Assembly: GCA_016717005.1 (NCBI GenBank)
Contig: JADJUF010000049.1
Location: forward strand, 1-64,000
Direction: 5' to 3'
DNA length: 64,000 bases
From: Myxococcales bacterium
GTDB taxonomy: Bacteria; Myxococcota_A; Polyangia; Haliangiales; Haliangiaceae
The translations under genes were made by a program, and so were the position numbers. The notes below the pieces were generated by a model. It searched no databases and was not told where the DNA came from. It saw nothing but the letters and a program-made list of their open reading frames with translations. Positions 20,143 to 29,518 of this stretch are shown in pieces (the stretch's first letter is position 1; every line of letters starts with the position of its first letter).

Positions 20143-21329
20143 TCAGCCGACGGAGAGCAACCGGCCGAGGGTCGCGGCCGCGAGGTCGAGCTCGTCGTCC
20201 GTGACGTACGGCGCCGGGCCGAGCCGGAGCCGGCTGCCGCGGGCGTCGGCGTAGATGCCCTCGGCGCGCAACGCGGGCACGAGGGCGCCGGCGCGTGGGG
20301 TCTCGATCGCGACGAAGCCGCCGCGACGGGCCGGGTCGAGCGGGGTGACGACCGTGAGCTCGAGCCGGAGCGCGGCGTCGATGAGGCGCTGGGTCTGGGT
20401 CAGCGACAGCGCGCGCAGCCGCGGACGTCGAGGCCGGCGTCCTGGGCGAAGCGGGCGACCGCGGCGGCCCGGTAGAAGCTGGCGGGATCGAAGGTGCTGC
20501 CGGCGAACGCCGCGGCGCCGTGGGCCTCATAGCCGATCGCCCGCGCGCGATCGCGCGGCCCCTCGAGCTCGGCGAAGCCCGCGAACCAGCCGGTGTAGAC
20601 CGGCCGCAGCGCCGCGCCGCCGGGCGGCACCCGCAGGAAGCACGTGCCCTCGCCCCACTGCGCGTACTTGTAGCCGCCCGCGACGACGAACACGTCGTCG
20701 CCGAGCTCGGCCAGCGTGATCGGGACGACGTGCCACGCGTGGTAGGCGTCGATCAACACCTGGGCGCCGCGGCGCCGGGCCGCCGCCGCGACCGCGGCGA
20801 GGTCGGGCACGATCGTGGCGGTCTCGAACAGCACGCTCGACGCCAGCACCGCGGCGGTGTCGTCGCGCACCGCCGCCGCCAGCCGCTCGGCCAGGGTGTC
20901 GACCGGAGCGGCGTCGACCCAGGTCACCTCGACGCCGGCCTCGGCCAGGCGGCGCAGCTGGCGATCCATCGAGTGGAACTCGCCGGTCGTGGTCACCAGG
21001 TGCGGCCGCGCGCGCAGGTCGAGCGCGGACAGGAAGCGCGCGACCAGCTCGTGGGTGTTGGCGGCGAACGCCAGCTCGGCGGGCTGGGCGCCGATCCGCT
21101 CGGCGATGTAACGGCGCAGCTCGTCCTGCACCGCGAACACCCGCGCCCACTTGTCGTCGACGTGCAGCGCCGCGTCGGCGAACGCGGCGTCCTGCCCGGC
21201 CCGCGCGACGTCGGGCCACGCCTGGTGCGAGTGCCCGGTGAGCAGGACCCGGCGCGGCGCGCCGGCCGGGACCGCGAGGAACTGGCGGTAGTGCGCGCGC
21301 AGCGCGTGGGGATCGAGGGCGAGGGTCAC
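20143..21329 (-). CDS. Class V PLP aminotransferase (kynureninase-like), one frameshift
   Basis: GTG 21329 starts LALDPHALRAHYRQFLAVP, then VLLTGHSHQAWPDVAR, IDAYHAWHVVPITL and the cofactor region VVAGGYKYAQWGEGTCFLRV (Lys in GGYKY). This is a fold type I, class V enzyme of the kynureninase/cysteine desulfurase group. Near 20410 a single base breaks the frame (DVRG, then LRALSLTQTQRLI). The last 90 codons continue in the other frame to TGA 20143-20145 with a good C-terminal domain (GGFVAIETPRAG). The reaction is not clear. One indel in an otherwise well-conserved gene could be a sequence error. Confidence 0.75.
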
Positions 21330-21538
21330 GCGCCGACTGTCACCCGGGCGCGCCGCGCCAACAACCCGCCGCGGCGCCTGGCTGGGCGTCGCCGGCGCGG
21401 GCGCGGTCCGGAGGGCGGACGCCGCGGCCTGGCCACCCGATCGAGCGGCGTGCGCGGTCCATCGCGCGGCCGGGCGACCGTCCACCAGGCCCGCGTCGAC
21501 GACGCCGCCATCGCGCCGTCGCGGTCGCGCCGCCGCGG

Positions 21539-22153
21539 TCACGCGCCGCGCAGGGCCGCGGCGATGCCGGCGACGATCGGCGCGGCGACGTCGTCGTCGA
21601 CGCGGGCCTGGTGGACGGTGACGAAGTCGAGCATGGCGCGGCTGAGGTCGGCGAGCTTGGTCTCGACGGCGGCGAGCTGGCCGCGGGCGTGGAGCTCGCG
21701 GCGGGCGGCGGTGCAGAGGTAGTACACGCAGCGGCCAGGGCGGTGCGCGACGGCGAGCGTGCAGCCGCGCGCGCCGCGGAAGGCACAGCCGGCGTGGCCG
21801 TCGGCGCCGGGGGGCGGGACGAGGTCGCGCGGGCGCGTGCCGGCGTGGGCGAGCGCGGCGATCTCGCGATCCTCGAACAGCTCCTCGGTGACGCCGGCGC
21901 AGCAGTCGCCGCCGTCGTAGCCGCCGCGGGGCCAGGGCGCGCCGGCGGCGCAGGTGCGGCACCCGGCGATCGCCTCGACCTCGGCGGCGACGGCGAGCTT
22001 GCGCGCGCGCAGCTCGAGCGCGAGGGCCCGCTCGTCGTCGTCGATGGGGCGCGCGCGCTCCTCGCGCAGGCGCCGCCGGACCGCGACGACCTCGTCGGCC
22101 CGCGACGCCGGCTGGCGCAGCTTGATCAGGAGGCGCTCGACCGCGATGAGCAC
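21539..22153 (-). CDS. Cys-rich hypothetical protein
   Basis: 204 aa from GTG 22153, chosen because TACCGT lies 5 nt upstream and the reading before it lacks codon bias. The N-terminal third is a charged helix (LLIKLRQPASRADEVVAVRR). The middle has many Cys: CRTCAAG, DCCAGVTEE, GHAGCAFRGARGCTL and GRCVYYLC. This suggests an Fe-S or zinc cluster, similar in spacing to YkgJ-type proteins but not clearly that family. It is divergent from the thioesterase at 22260 with 106 bp between. Confidence 0.65.
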   Translation of the reverse strand: MLIAVERLLIKLRQPASRADEVVAVRRRLREERARPIDDDERALALELRARKLAVAAEVEAIAGCRTCAAGAPWPRGGYDGGDCCAGVTEELFEDREIAALAHAGTRPRDLVPPPGADGHAGCAFRGARGCTLAVAHRPGRCVYYLCTAARRELHARGQLAAVETKLADLSRAMLDFVTVHQARVDDDVAAPIVAGIAAALRGA

Positions 22154-22259
22154 GGCGCACGGTAGCACCTCGGCGATCGCGCGGGCGCGCGACCTCACCA
22201 CGGAGCGTCGGCGCGTCGCGAGTTGCGGACGCGATGCGGGTCCGTCACGCTTCGCGGCG

Positions 22260-22727
22260 ATGACCACGCCCGCCGTTCCTCCCGACCCCGCCGACCTCGC
22301 GGCCCAGCTCAACGCGCACCTCGGAGGATGGAACCAGGCGATGGGGCTGCGGCTGATCCGGGCCTCGGTCGACGAGTGCGTCGGCGAGCTCACGGTCACC
22401 GACGTCCACCGCCAGCCCTACGGCATCGTCCACGGCGGCGTCCACGCCGGGATCATCGAGGCCGCGTGCTCGACCGGCGCGGCGGTGGTGGCGCTGGGGC
22501 GCGGCCAGACGGTGGTCGGGCTCGAGAACGCCACGTCGTTCATCGCCGCGGCGCGCGACGGGGTCTTGCGCGTCACGGCCACGCCGATCACGCGCGGCCG
22601 CCGGACCCAGGTCTGGCAGGCCCAGGTCACCGACGCCGCGGGCCGCACGTTGGCCACCGGCCGCGTGCGCTTGCTGTGCCTCGATCCTGGCGCCGACATC
22701 GCCGGCGCACGCGCGGGCGTGGGCTGA
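22260..22727 (+). CDS. PaaI-family hotdog thioesterase
   Basis: 155 aa. The hotdog signature is clear: GLRLIRASVDECVGELTVTD, then YGIVHGGVHAGIIEAACSTG with the HGG turn at about residue 58, and a second half ENATSFIAAARDGVLRVTAT. The size and HGGV motif match the PaaI/YbdB-type acyl-CoA thioesterases. The gene probably hydrolyses aromatic or medium-chain acyl-CoA. An acyl-CoA synthetase gene lies 1 kb away on the other strand, but no operon joins them. Confidence 0.88.
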   Translation: MTTPAVPPDPADLAAQLNAHLGGWNQAMGLRLIRASVDECVGELTVTDVHRQPYGIVHGGVHAGIIEAACSTGAAVVALGRGQTVVGLENATSFIAAARDGVLRVTATPITRGRRTQVWQAQVTDAAGRTLATGRVRLLCLDPGADIAGARAGVG

Positions 22728-22808
22728 CCCGCGACGCCGGCAGCGCGGCCATCGCCGTCGAGGGCCAGCGCCTCGGTCGGCCCCAGGCGCCGCGGCACCG
22801 CCGCGCCG

Positions 22809-23618
22809 CTACGCCACGCGCGCGACGATGGCGCCAGCGCGGGCCACGAGCAGCTCGCCCTCGGCGAGCGGGGCCCAGCCCTCGGTGCTGAGCGGCACGC
22901 TGGCGACGAGCACCACCCGCTGCTCGCCAGCGTGCGCGCCGGTGATCGCGAGGCCCGGCGCCTCGATCGGCGACGGCTCGACCGCGCACACGCGGGTCAG
23001 GACGTGGAGGCCGGGCGGGCCGAAGCCGCCGCCGGGGCGGGTGCGGATGTGGCCGTGCGCGAACAGCAGCTCGCCGTCGCTGTACAGGAAGTTGGCCGGG
23101 CCGAGCGGCCGCAGCGTCGCGGCGAACTCACCGACGATCGCGATCCGCTGCTCGACCGTCGGGGGCTCGTCGCCGAGCCACGGCTCGCGCAGCCGATCGA
23201 GCAGGACGCAGAACGCGTGCTCGGAGTCGGTGTCGCCGAGCGGGCGCGCGCCGGCGCGAGCCACCGCGGGCAACCGCGCGCGATCGAGATCGCCGTTGTG
23301 CGCGAACAGGTGCGTGCGGCCGCCGAGCTCCCGCGCGAACGGCTGACAGCTCGCCAGCGTGCGCGTGCCCTGGGTGAGCCGACGGACGTGCGCGAGCACG
23401 ATCGAGCTGGCGAGCGGCTGGCGCTGCAGGAACTCGACCCAGGGGCTGTCGCTGGCGGCGGTCACGTCCTTGAACACGCGCGCGTCGGTGCCGTCGTAGA
23501 ACCCGACGCCCCAGCCGTCCTTGTGCGGCCCGGTCAGGCCGCCGTGGCGCGCCAGCTCGCCCAGCGACAGCCGCACCGTCGCCGGGACCCGGCTCGACAT
23601 CGCCAGCAGCTCGCACAT
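22809..23618 (-). CDS. Class II glutamine amidotransferase (YafJ-like)
   Basis: 269 aa beginning MCELLAMSSRVPATVRLSL, with the catalytic N-terminal Cys at position 2. It is followed by HKDGWGVGFYDG, VLAHVRRLTQGTR, FAHNGDLDR and LGDTDSEHAFCVLL, the conserved Ntn-hydrolase amidotransferase blocks. It lacks a synthetase domain, like YafJ, so its acceptor substrate is unknown. CACGCT stands 6 nt before the ATG, a degenerate form of the leaderless box seen elsewhere. The acyl-CoA synthetase lies 190 bp upstream on the same strand. Confidence 0.88.
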   Translation of the reverse strand: MCELLAMSSRVPATVRLSLGELARHGGLTGPHKDGWGVGFYDGTDARVFKDVTAASDSPWVEFLQRQPLASSIVLAHVRRLTQGTRTLASCQPFARELGGRTHLFAHNGDLDRARLPAVARAGARPLGDTDSEHAFCVLLDRLREPWLGDEPPTVEQRIAIVGEFAATLRPLGPANFLYSDGELLFAHGHIRTRPGGGFGPPGLHVLTRVCAVEPSPIEAPGLAITGAHAGEQRVVLVASVPLSTEGWAPLAEGELLVARAGAIVARVA

Positions 23619-23809
23619 GGTGGCAGCGTGCCGCGGACCGGCGCGCGCGGCAACCGCGCGCGCACCAGCGCCAGGCGCTCGGCCTGGAGCTCGGCCGACG
23701 CCGACGCCGACGTCGGCGAGAGATCGCGCTGCAGCCGGTAGAAGCCCTCGACCCAGGCCATGGGCGCCGACGGGGTCGGTCCTCCGATCGGCACGGCGCG
23801 ATCCTGCCA

Positions 23810-25276
23810 TCAGCGTCGGGCGGGCCCGCGCACGTTCGATCCGAGCGCGAGGTAGTCGCCGGCGGCGTAGGCCGCGCGGGCCGCCCGCCGCAGCGCCTTG
23901 CCGCTGCCGCCGATCGGGAGCGCGTCGAGCGCGCACCAGGCCCAGCGCCGCGGCAGCTTGTAGCCGGCGAGACGCCCGCGCAGGAACGTGGTGAGGTCGG
24001 CGGCCGACGGCGCCCGGGCCGCGGCCCGCGGCGCGACCAGCGCGGTCACGACCTGGCCCCACTCGGGATCGTCGCTGCCGAACACCACCGCGCCGGCCAG
24101 CGCCGGGTGCGCGGCGAGCGCGGCCTCGACCTCGGCCGGGTAGACGTTGCTGCCGCCCGAGATGATCGTGTCGTGCTTGCGATCGACCAGCGTGAGCCAG
24201 CCGTCGGCGTCGACCTGCCCGAGATCTCCGACGCTGACGTGGCCGTCGCGCGCGTCGAGCGGCGCCAGCGCGCCGGCCGCGTCGAGGTAGCCCGCCATCA
24301 CCGCGGCCGAGCGGACGAACACCTCGCCGGCGACGCCGGGCGCGACCGGCGCGCCGTCGGGATCGAGCACGCGCACCGACACGCCCGGCGGCGGCCGGCC
24401 GACCGAGCCCGGGTGCGCGCGGTGGGCGTCGGGACCGATCACCGTGATCGTGCCGGTCTCCGACGAGCCGTAGAACTCGTAGAGCCGGTCGGGCCCGAGC
24501 CAGTCGAGGATGCGGTCCTTGACCGCCGGCGCCAGCGGCGCCCCGGCGACGATCGCGGCGCGGACCGAGGCAGGACGCGGACGCTCCGCGGCCGGCAGCT
24601 CGAGCACGCGGTACCACTGGGTCGGCACCAGGAAGAACACCGTCGCGGCGGTGTCGGCGACCGCGGCCAGGAACGCGGCCGGCCGGAACCGGTCGAGGAT
24701 CACCGTGCGCGCGCCGGCGGCGTGCGCGGCCCGGACCAGGATGCCGGGCGCCGAGTGCGCGAGCGGACAGGCGACGAGGTGGACGTCGTCGGGCGCGAGC
24801 TGGTAGGTCGCGGTCAGCTCGGCGGCGCGCGCGGCCTCGGCGGCCGCGGGCCGGAAGCACGCCTTGGCCTGGCCGGTGGTGCCTGACGTGAACAGCACGG
24901 TCGCGCCGAGCCGCGCCGAGGGCTCGACCGCGGCGCCCGCGCCCGCCGCGGCGGCGGCGAGCTCGATCCGCGGACACGCGACGCCGGCGGCCTGGGCCGC
25001 GTGGGCGGCGTCGACCAAGAGCGCCCGCGGACGGACGAACGCGCACAGCGCCTCGACCTCGGCGGCCGCGAGGCGCGGGTTGAGCGGCGCGACCACCAGG
25101 TCGAGCGCGGTCGCCGCGGCGCGGGCCGCGATGAAGCCCGGGTGGTTGCCGGCGAGCACCGCGATCAGCTCGCCGGGTCGACAGCCGACCGCGGTGAGCG
25201 CGGCCGCGATCCCGGCGGCGGCCCGCGCGACCGCGGCGTCGTCGAGCAGGTAGCGCGTGACCGCGGCGTCGCTCAT
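23810..25276 (-). CDS. AMP-binding acyl-CoA synthetase
   Basis: 488 aa. Adenylation motifs are in order: LFTSGTTGQAKACFRP (P-loop, near residue 150), FYGSSETGTITVIG (A5), VSVGDLGQVDADGWLTLVDR (A7-A8), VYPAEVEAAL and a C-terminal Lys in GGSGKALRRA. The organisation fits a medium- or long-chain acyl-CoA or aryl-CoA ligase. TAGGCT is 7 nt before ATG 25276, suggesting leaderless mRNA. It stands upstream of the amidotransferase with a 190-bp gap, so co-transcription is uncertain. Confidence 0.88.
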   Translation of the reverse strand: MSDAAVTRYLLDDAAVARAAAGIAAALTAVGCRPGELIAVLAGNHPGFIAARAAATALDLVVAPLNPRLAAAEVEALCAFVRPRALLVDAAHAAQAAGVACPRIELAAAAAGAGAAVEPSARLGATVLFTSGTTGQAKACFRPAAAEAARAAELTATYQLAPDDVHLVACPLAHSAPGILVRAAHAAGARTVILDRFRPAAFLAAVADTAATVFFLVPTQWYRVLELPAAERPRPASVRAAIVAGAPLAPAVKDRILDWLGPDRLYEFYGSSETGTITVIGPDAHRAHPGSVGRPPPGVSVRVLDPDGAPVAPGVAGEVFVRSAAVMAGYLDAAGALAPLDARDGHVSVGDLGQVDADGWLTLVDRKHDTIISGGSNVYPAEVEAALAAHPALAGAVVFGSDDPEWGQVVTALVAPRAAARAPSAADLTTFLRGRLAGYKLPRRWAWCALDALPIGGSGKALRRAARAAYAAGDYLALGSNVRGPARR

Positions 25277-25408
25277 CGGCGGGAGCCTACCGCGCTCGCC
25301 GGGCCCAGCTGATCCATGGTGCGGACGATCGATCTGGCCGGCGCGACGTGGCGCTCGGGCGCGACCAGGACTGAGCTCGGACGCCGGCTTCTGGCGTACG
25401 CTCGGCGC

Positions 25409-25834
25409 ATGCCGATGACCCTGCACGAGATGGCGAACACGAGCTGGACCGGATCGGCCGAGCTGTGGCTCGACCCCGCGGGCAACGCCGCCATCCTGTG
25501 CGACTGCACGATCGCGGTCGGCGCGGACGCGGTCACGTACGCCTGGACCTACGAGGGCGCGCCGCAGACCGGCCGCCTGGCGCTGCGCGCCGACGGCGCC
25601 GACTTCTCGGACACCTGGCACTCCCCGACGCCGATGCCGTGCGCCGCCGCGCCGGCGCCGTGGGCGCTGATCGATGTCTTCGGCACCTACGCCGCCGGCG
25701 ATGGGCCGCCGTGGGGCTGGCGCATCACGCTGGCCCATCGCCCCGACAGCGACGAGCTGGTGCTGCAGATGACCAACGTCAAGCCGTCGGGCGAGCACGG
25801 CCGCGCGGTCCGGATGATCGCCCGCCGGCGCTAG
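25409..25834 (+). CDS. DUF1579-like lipocalin-type protein
   Basis: 141 aa. The strand pattern MANTSWTGSAELWLDP, CTIAVGADAVTYAWTYEG, FSDTWHSPTPMPC and GWRITLAHRPDSDELVLQMT suggests a small beta-barrel like DUF1579 proteins; the assignment is moderate. TACGCT lies 6 nt before ATG 25409. It converges on the monooxygenase gene with 6 bp between stops. Function unknown. Confidence 0.6.
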   Translation: MPMTLHEMANTSWTGSAELWLDPAGNAAILCDCTIAVGADAVTYAWTYEGAPQTGRLALRADGADFSDTWHSPTPMPCAAAPAPWALIDVFGTYAAGDGPPWGWRITLAHRPDSDELVLQMTNVKPSGEHGRAVRMIARRR

Positions 25835-25840
25835 CGCGGG

Positions 25841-26893
25841 TCAGCGCGACGTCCGCAGCCAGCGCGCGATCGCCGGCGCGACCGCGGCGGCGTCCCGGGC
25901 GATGCCGTAGAGGTACTGCGACGCGGCGCTGCGGGCGCACGGCGAGCCGACGAAGAACAGCCCGGGGTGCGAGGCGCTGAGGTTGCGGTCGCACCGGGGC
26001 GTGCCGCGCGGCCACCGCGCCACCGTCGCCGGCAGGAACGCGCTGGCGAAGCGATAGCCGGTGGCGAGCACGACCAGATCGACGTCGGCCCGGGTGCCGT
26101 CGGCGAAGGTCGCGCGCGCGCCGTCGAGCCGGGTCAGGTCGGCGCGCACGGTGATGGCCCCGCGGCGGCGGAGCTCCGCGAACCCGCGATCGGCGGCCGG
26201 CACGGTCTGGCCGCGCGCGCACCACCGACGCGGCCGCACTCGGGCCAGCAGCGGGAACAACGCGAACGCGGGATCGACGCCGAGGATCGTGGCCGGCGTC
26301 GCCGAGATCCGCCGCGCCGCGACCGTGACGCACGCGCCGCGCCGCGCGCACAGCTCGGCGATCTCGATCGCGCTCGACGCGCCGCCGACGACGACCACCC
26401 GACGGCCGGGCACCGCCAGGTCCGCGCGCCAGGCCGCGGCGTGGATCACCGGCACGGTGGCGGCGCCGGCCAGCACCGGCACCACCGGGAAGTCGAACAT
26501 GCCGGTGGCGACGACCACGGCGCGGGCCGCGATCCGCTCGACGGTCGCGCGGGCACCACCTCCTGCGACCGCGAGCTCGTACGCGGCGCCGGCGGCGACG
26601 ACCGCCGTGACCTCGCCGACCTCGGGCGTCACCGCGTGCGCCGCGGCGTAGTCGACCAGGTACGCGTGGTACGCGCCGGCGGTGGCGTACGGCCCGTCGA
26701 TCGGCGGCGCCAGCCCGGGCAGGCCGACCAGCCGCGTCGGCGACGTCATCACCAGCGTCGGATCCATGCGGCCGTAGGCGCCGCCGATCGCGCCGGCGCG
26801 ATCGAGCACGCGCACGCTGGCGCCGGTCGCGCGCAGCATGGCCGCGGTCGCCAGGCCGGCGGGGCCAGCGCCGATGATCGCGACGTCAGCCAT
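25841..26893 (-). CDS. Flavin-containing monooxygenase / NAD(P)-FAD oxidoreductase
   Basis: 350 aa. The FAD fold is at the start (AIIGAGPAGLATAAMLRATG, residues 5-24) and a second dinucleotide fold near residues 165-185 (RRVVVVGGASSAIEIAELCA). VVLATGYRFASAFLP near residue 275 is the conserved ATG motif of the family. It lacks a clear FxGxxxHxxxY motif, so it may be a thioredoxin-reductase-like oxidoreductase, not a Baeyer-Villiger enzyme. It is divergent from the aminotransferase at 26976 (82 bp). An 11-codon upstream ORF starting at 26921 runs into its start codon. Confidence 0.85.
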   Translation of the reverse strand: MADVAIIGAGPAGLATAAMLRATGASVRVLDRAGAIGGAYGRMDPTLVMTSPTRLVGLPGLAPPIDGPYATAGAYHAYLVDYAAAHAVTPEVGEVTAVVAAGAAYELAVAGGGARATVERIAARAVVVATGMFDFPVVPVLAGAATVPVIHAAAWRADLAVPGRRVVVVGGASSAIEIAELCARRGACVTVAARRISATPATILGVDPAFALFPLLARVRPRRWCARGQTVPAADRGFAELRRRGAITVRADLTRLDGARATFADGTRADVDLVVLATGYRFASAFLPATVARWPRGTPRCDRNLSASHPGLFFVGSPCARSAASQYLYGIARDAAAVAPAIARWLRTSR

Positions 26894-26921
26894 CGACCTG
26901 CTCTCGGACCGACCGGCTCAT
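26888..26921 (-). CDS. Putative 11-aa upstream ORF before the monooxygenase
   Basis: ATG 26921 follows TACCAT (26929-26934) by 7 nt and encodes MSRSVREQVDG, stopping inside the first codons of the monooxygenase. If the mRNA starts at this ATG, translation of the short ORF would deliver ribosomes onto ATG 26893. It may be chance. Confidence 0.3.
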
Positions 26922-26975
26922 CGCGGCGATGGTACCCCCGGCGCGCCCCGGCGCGCCCGTGGTAAACCGCGAGCG

Positions 26976-28370
26976 GTGACGGACCCAGGCAGCAGCGACG
27001 ACGTGCGGGCCGCGTACGCGCGCCACGTCAACCCGACGTTCAGCAAGCTCCTCGGCGTGCTCGGCTACGGTCGGGTCTGGGTGCAGGGCGACGGCACCAC
27101 GCTCGTCGACGACGCCGGCCAGCGCTACGTCGACTTCGTGGCCGGGTTCGGCGCCACCAGCCTCGGCCACAACCACCCGGCGGTGCGCGCCGCGCTGATC
27201 GACGCGCTGGCCGCGTCGCCGGTGCACGTGTGCCACCTGGGCCCGACGCCGCACGAGGCGGCGCTGGCGGCGCGCCTGGCCGCGTCGGTCGGCGGCGACC
27301 TCGAGATCGCCCTCCTGTCGTCGAGCGGCGCCGAGGCGGTCGAGGCGGCGATCAAGCTGGCCCGCGCCGCGACCGGGCGCCGACGGGTGGTCTACTGCCA
27401 CGGCGGCTTCCACGGCCTGTCGCTGGGCACGCTGTCGATCATGGGCGCGCCGCGCCTGCGCGCGCCGTTCGAGCCGCTGGGCGCCGACACGGTCGCGGTC
27501 CGCTTCGGCGACGTCGACGGCCTGCGCCGGGCGCTCAAGGGCCAGCGCGCCGCGGCGTTCGTCGTCGAGCCGATCCAGGCCGAGGCCGGCGTGATCGAGG
27601 CGCCGCCGGGCTACCTGGCCGAGGCCCGGGCGCTGTGCACGCAGGCCGGCACCCAGCTCGTCCTCGACGAGGTCCAGACCGGGCTCGGCCGCACCGGCAC
27701 CACCTACGCGTGCACCGCCGAGGGCGTCGTGCCCGACGCGCTGGTGCTGGCCAAGGCGCTCGGCGGCGGCATGGTGCCCGTCGGCGCGACCCTGTGCACG
27801 CGCGCGCTGCACCAGCGGGCCTACGGCGGCCTCGATCGGTTCGATCTGCACGGCTCGACCTTCGCCGGCAACGCGCTGGCGTGCGCCGCCGCGATCGCGA
27901 CGCTCGACGTGCTCGAGCACGAGCGGCTGGCCGCGCGCAGCGCCACGCTCGGCGCGCTGCTGGTCGCGCTCTTGAACGATCGGATCGGCGGCCACCCGCT
28001 GGTGCGCGCGATCCGCGGCCGCGGCCTGCTGGTCGGCGTCGAGCTGGGCACCGCGGTGACCACGACGCTCCGGGCCGCGGGCGCGCGCCTCGGCGCGCTG
28101 GCGCCGGCGCTGGGCCGGCTGGCGCCGCCGCCGTTCCTGGGCCAGTGGATCGCGGTGCGGCTGCTCGAGGCCGGCTACGTGTGCCAGCCGACCGCGCACG
28201 CCTGGGACGTGCTCAAGCTCGAGCCGCCACTGACGATCACCGAGGCCGAGATCCGCGGGCTGGTCGCGACGCTCGGCGAGATCCTCGATGAGTACCGCGG
28301 CGCGGCGGCGGTGCTGCGCGACGTCGGCGTGCGCATGGCCACCCGCGGCGTCCGAGGCTGGGTGTGGTGA
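26976..28370 (+). CDS. Class III PLP aminotransferase
   Basis: 464 aa from GTG 26976. Motifs: YVDFVAGFGATSLGHNHPAV, LLSSSGAEAVEAAIKLARAA (phosphate site), VYCHGGFHGLSLGTLS, LVLDEVQTGLGRTG and the PLP lysine in LVLAKALGGGMVPVGA near residue 255. This is the ornithine/acetylornithine aminotransferase superfamily, acting on omega-amino groups. Its stop overlaps the start of the radical SAM gene (GTGA), so the two are translationally coupled and likely act on one pathway. The amine acceptor is not evident. Confidence 0.9.
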   Translation: MTDPGSSDDVRAAYARHVNPTFSKLLGVLGYGRVWVQGDGTTLVDDAGQRYVDFVAGFGATSLGHNHPAVRAALIDALAASPVHVCHLGPTPHEAALAARLAASVGGDLEIALLSSSGAEAVEAAIKLARAATGRRRVVYCHGGFHGLSLGTLSIMGAPRLRAPFEPLGADTVAVRFGDVDGLRRALKGQRAAAFVVEPIQAEAGVIEAPPGYLAEARALCTQAGTQLVLDEVQTGLGRTGTTYACTAEGVVPDALVLAKALGGGMVPVGATLCTRALHQRAYGGLDRFDLHGSTFAGNALACAAAIATLDVLEHERLAARSATLGALLVALLNDRIGGHPLVRAIRGRGLLVGVELGTAVTTTLRAAGARLGALAPALGRLAPPPFLGQWIAVRLLEAGYVCQPTAHAWDVLKLEPPLTITEAEIRGLVATLGEILDEYRGAAAVLRDVGVRMATRGVRGWVW

Positions 28371-29383
28371 CGCTGGCCGAGCTGCGCAAGGACGCGGCGT
28401 TCGCGCTCGGGGTCGCGCGCCGGCGCCGGTTCCAGGTGCTGGTGCAGGTCACCAACCGCTGCAACATGACCTGCGACTTCTGCGACTTCTGGCCCAACGG
28501 CGTCGCGCCGCAGCAGGAGCTCACGGTGGCCGACTTCGCGCGCCTCGCCGACGAGCTGGCCGCGCTCGGCACGATGTTCATCTCGGTCGAGGGCGGCGAG
28601 CCCCTGGTGCGCAAGGACATCGTCGAGGTGCTGCGCGTGCTGTCGCGCCAGCACCTGACCTGCCTGTACACCAACGGCTGGTTCGTCACGCCGACCCTGG
28701 CGCGGCAGATCTTCGACGCCGGCGTCACCCAGGTCGGCGTGTCGATCGACTACGCCGACGCCGCGGCCCACGATCGTCGCCGCGGCGTCGACGGCGCTAC
28801 CGCCCGGGCCTGGCGCGCGCTGGCGCACCTGCGCGAGGCGGCGCCCGCCGGCGGCCGCGCGCTGCACGTGATGACCGTGCTGATGGACGACAACCTGCCC
28901 GACCTCGAGCGCCTGCTCGAGCAGAGCCAGGCCGCCGGCGTCGGCCACTGGGTCACGCTGGTCTCGGTCCGCGGCTACCGGCGCGGCACCGGCGGCGTGG
29001 CGCCGACGGCCCCGCTGTCGGCGCGGCTGCTCGAGCTGCGCCGCCGCTACGATCACCTGCGGGTGTTCCGCGACTACGTCACCGGCATCGACGCGTTCAC
29101 CACCGGCGACACGGCCGCGCTGCCCCGGTGCCGCGCCGGCGAGCAGTCGTTCAACATCGATCACCAGGGCGGCGTGTCGCCGTGCATCGAGCGCATCGAC
29201 TGGACCGCCGGATCGATCCGCGACACGCCGCTGACGACCTTGCTCGCGCGCATGCACGACGATCCGCGCGTGGCCGGCTGCCAGCAGTGCTGGACCGTGT
29301 GCCGCGGCTTCGCGCAGGCGCTCGGCGACGGCGGCACGGTCGCGGGCTGGGTCGATCTGGTCAGCCGCATGCGCTCGCGCTGA
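28367..29383 (+). CDS. Radical SAM protein with SPASM-like C-terminus
   Basis: 338 aa. The cluster motif CNMTCDFCDFW (CxxxCxxC) is at about residue 30, followed by GGEPLVRKDIVEVL and VGVSIDYADAAAHD. The C-terminus has more Cys (CRAGEQSFNIDHQGGVSPCI, CQQCWTVCRG) as in SPASM or twitch domains that bind an extra Fe-S cluster in peptide- and metabolite-modifying enzymes. Start chosen at GTG 28367, which overlaps the aminotransferase stop by 4 bp; GTG 28364 is also possible. No precursor peptide gene was seen nearby, so a small-molecule substrate linked to the aminotransferase is more likely. Confidence 0.88.
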   Translation: MTLAELRKDAAFALGVARRRRFQVLVQVTNRCNMTCDFCDFWPNGVAPQQELTVADFARLADELAALGTMFISVEGGEPLVRKDIVEVLRVLSRQHLTCLYTNGWFVTPTLARQIFDAGVTQVGVSIDYADAAAHDRRRGVDGATARAWRALAHLREAAPAGGRALHVMTVLMDDNLPDLERLLEQSQAAGVGHWVTLVSVRGYRRGTGGVAPTAPLSARLLELRRRYDHLRVFRDYVTGIDAFTTGDTAALPRCRAGEQSFNIDHQGGVSPCIERIDWTAGSIRDTPLTTLLARMHDDPRVAGCQQCWTVCRGFAQALGDGGTVAGWVDLVSRMRSR

Positions 29384-29518
29384 GCGCAGGGGCCCACCCG
29401 CCCGAAGCGGTCGCCCCTGGGAGCCCCCGCGAGCCCCGTGGGTGCGACATCCCGGATCGGTCCAGTGGTTGCAGCGCCTGCTACGGTCCCCACGTCCGTG
29501 AACAGGAGATGAACTGAT

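Noticed and set aside
23534..23794. A small ORF (86 codons) overlapping the glutamine amidotransferase start
   Set aside because: The first 30 codons look plausible, but most of it is the alternative frame of a well-supported gene and no family is visible.
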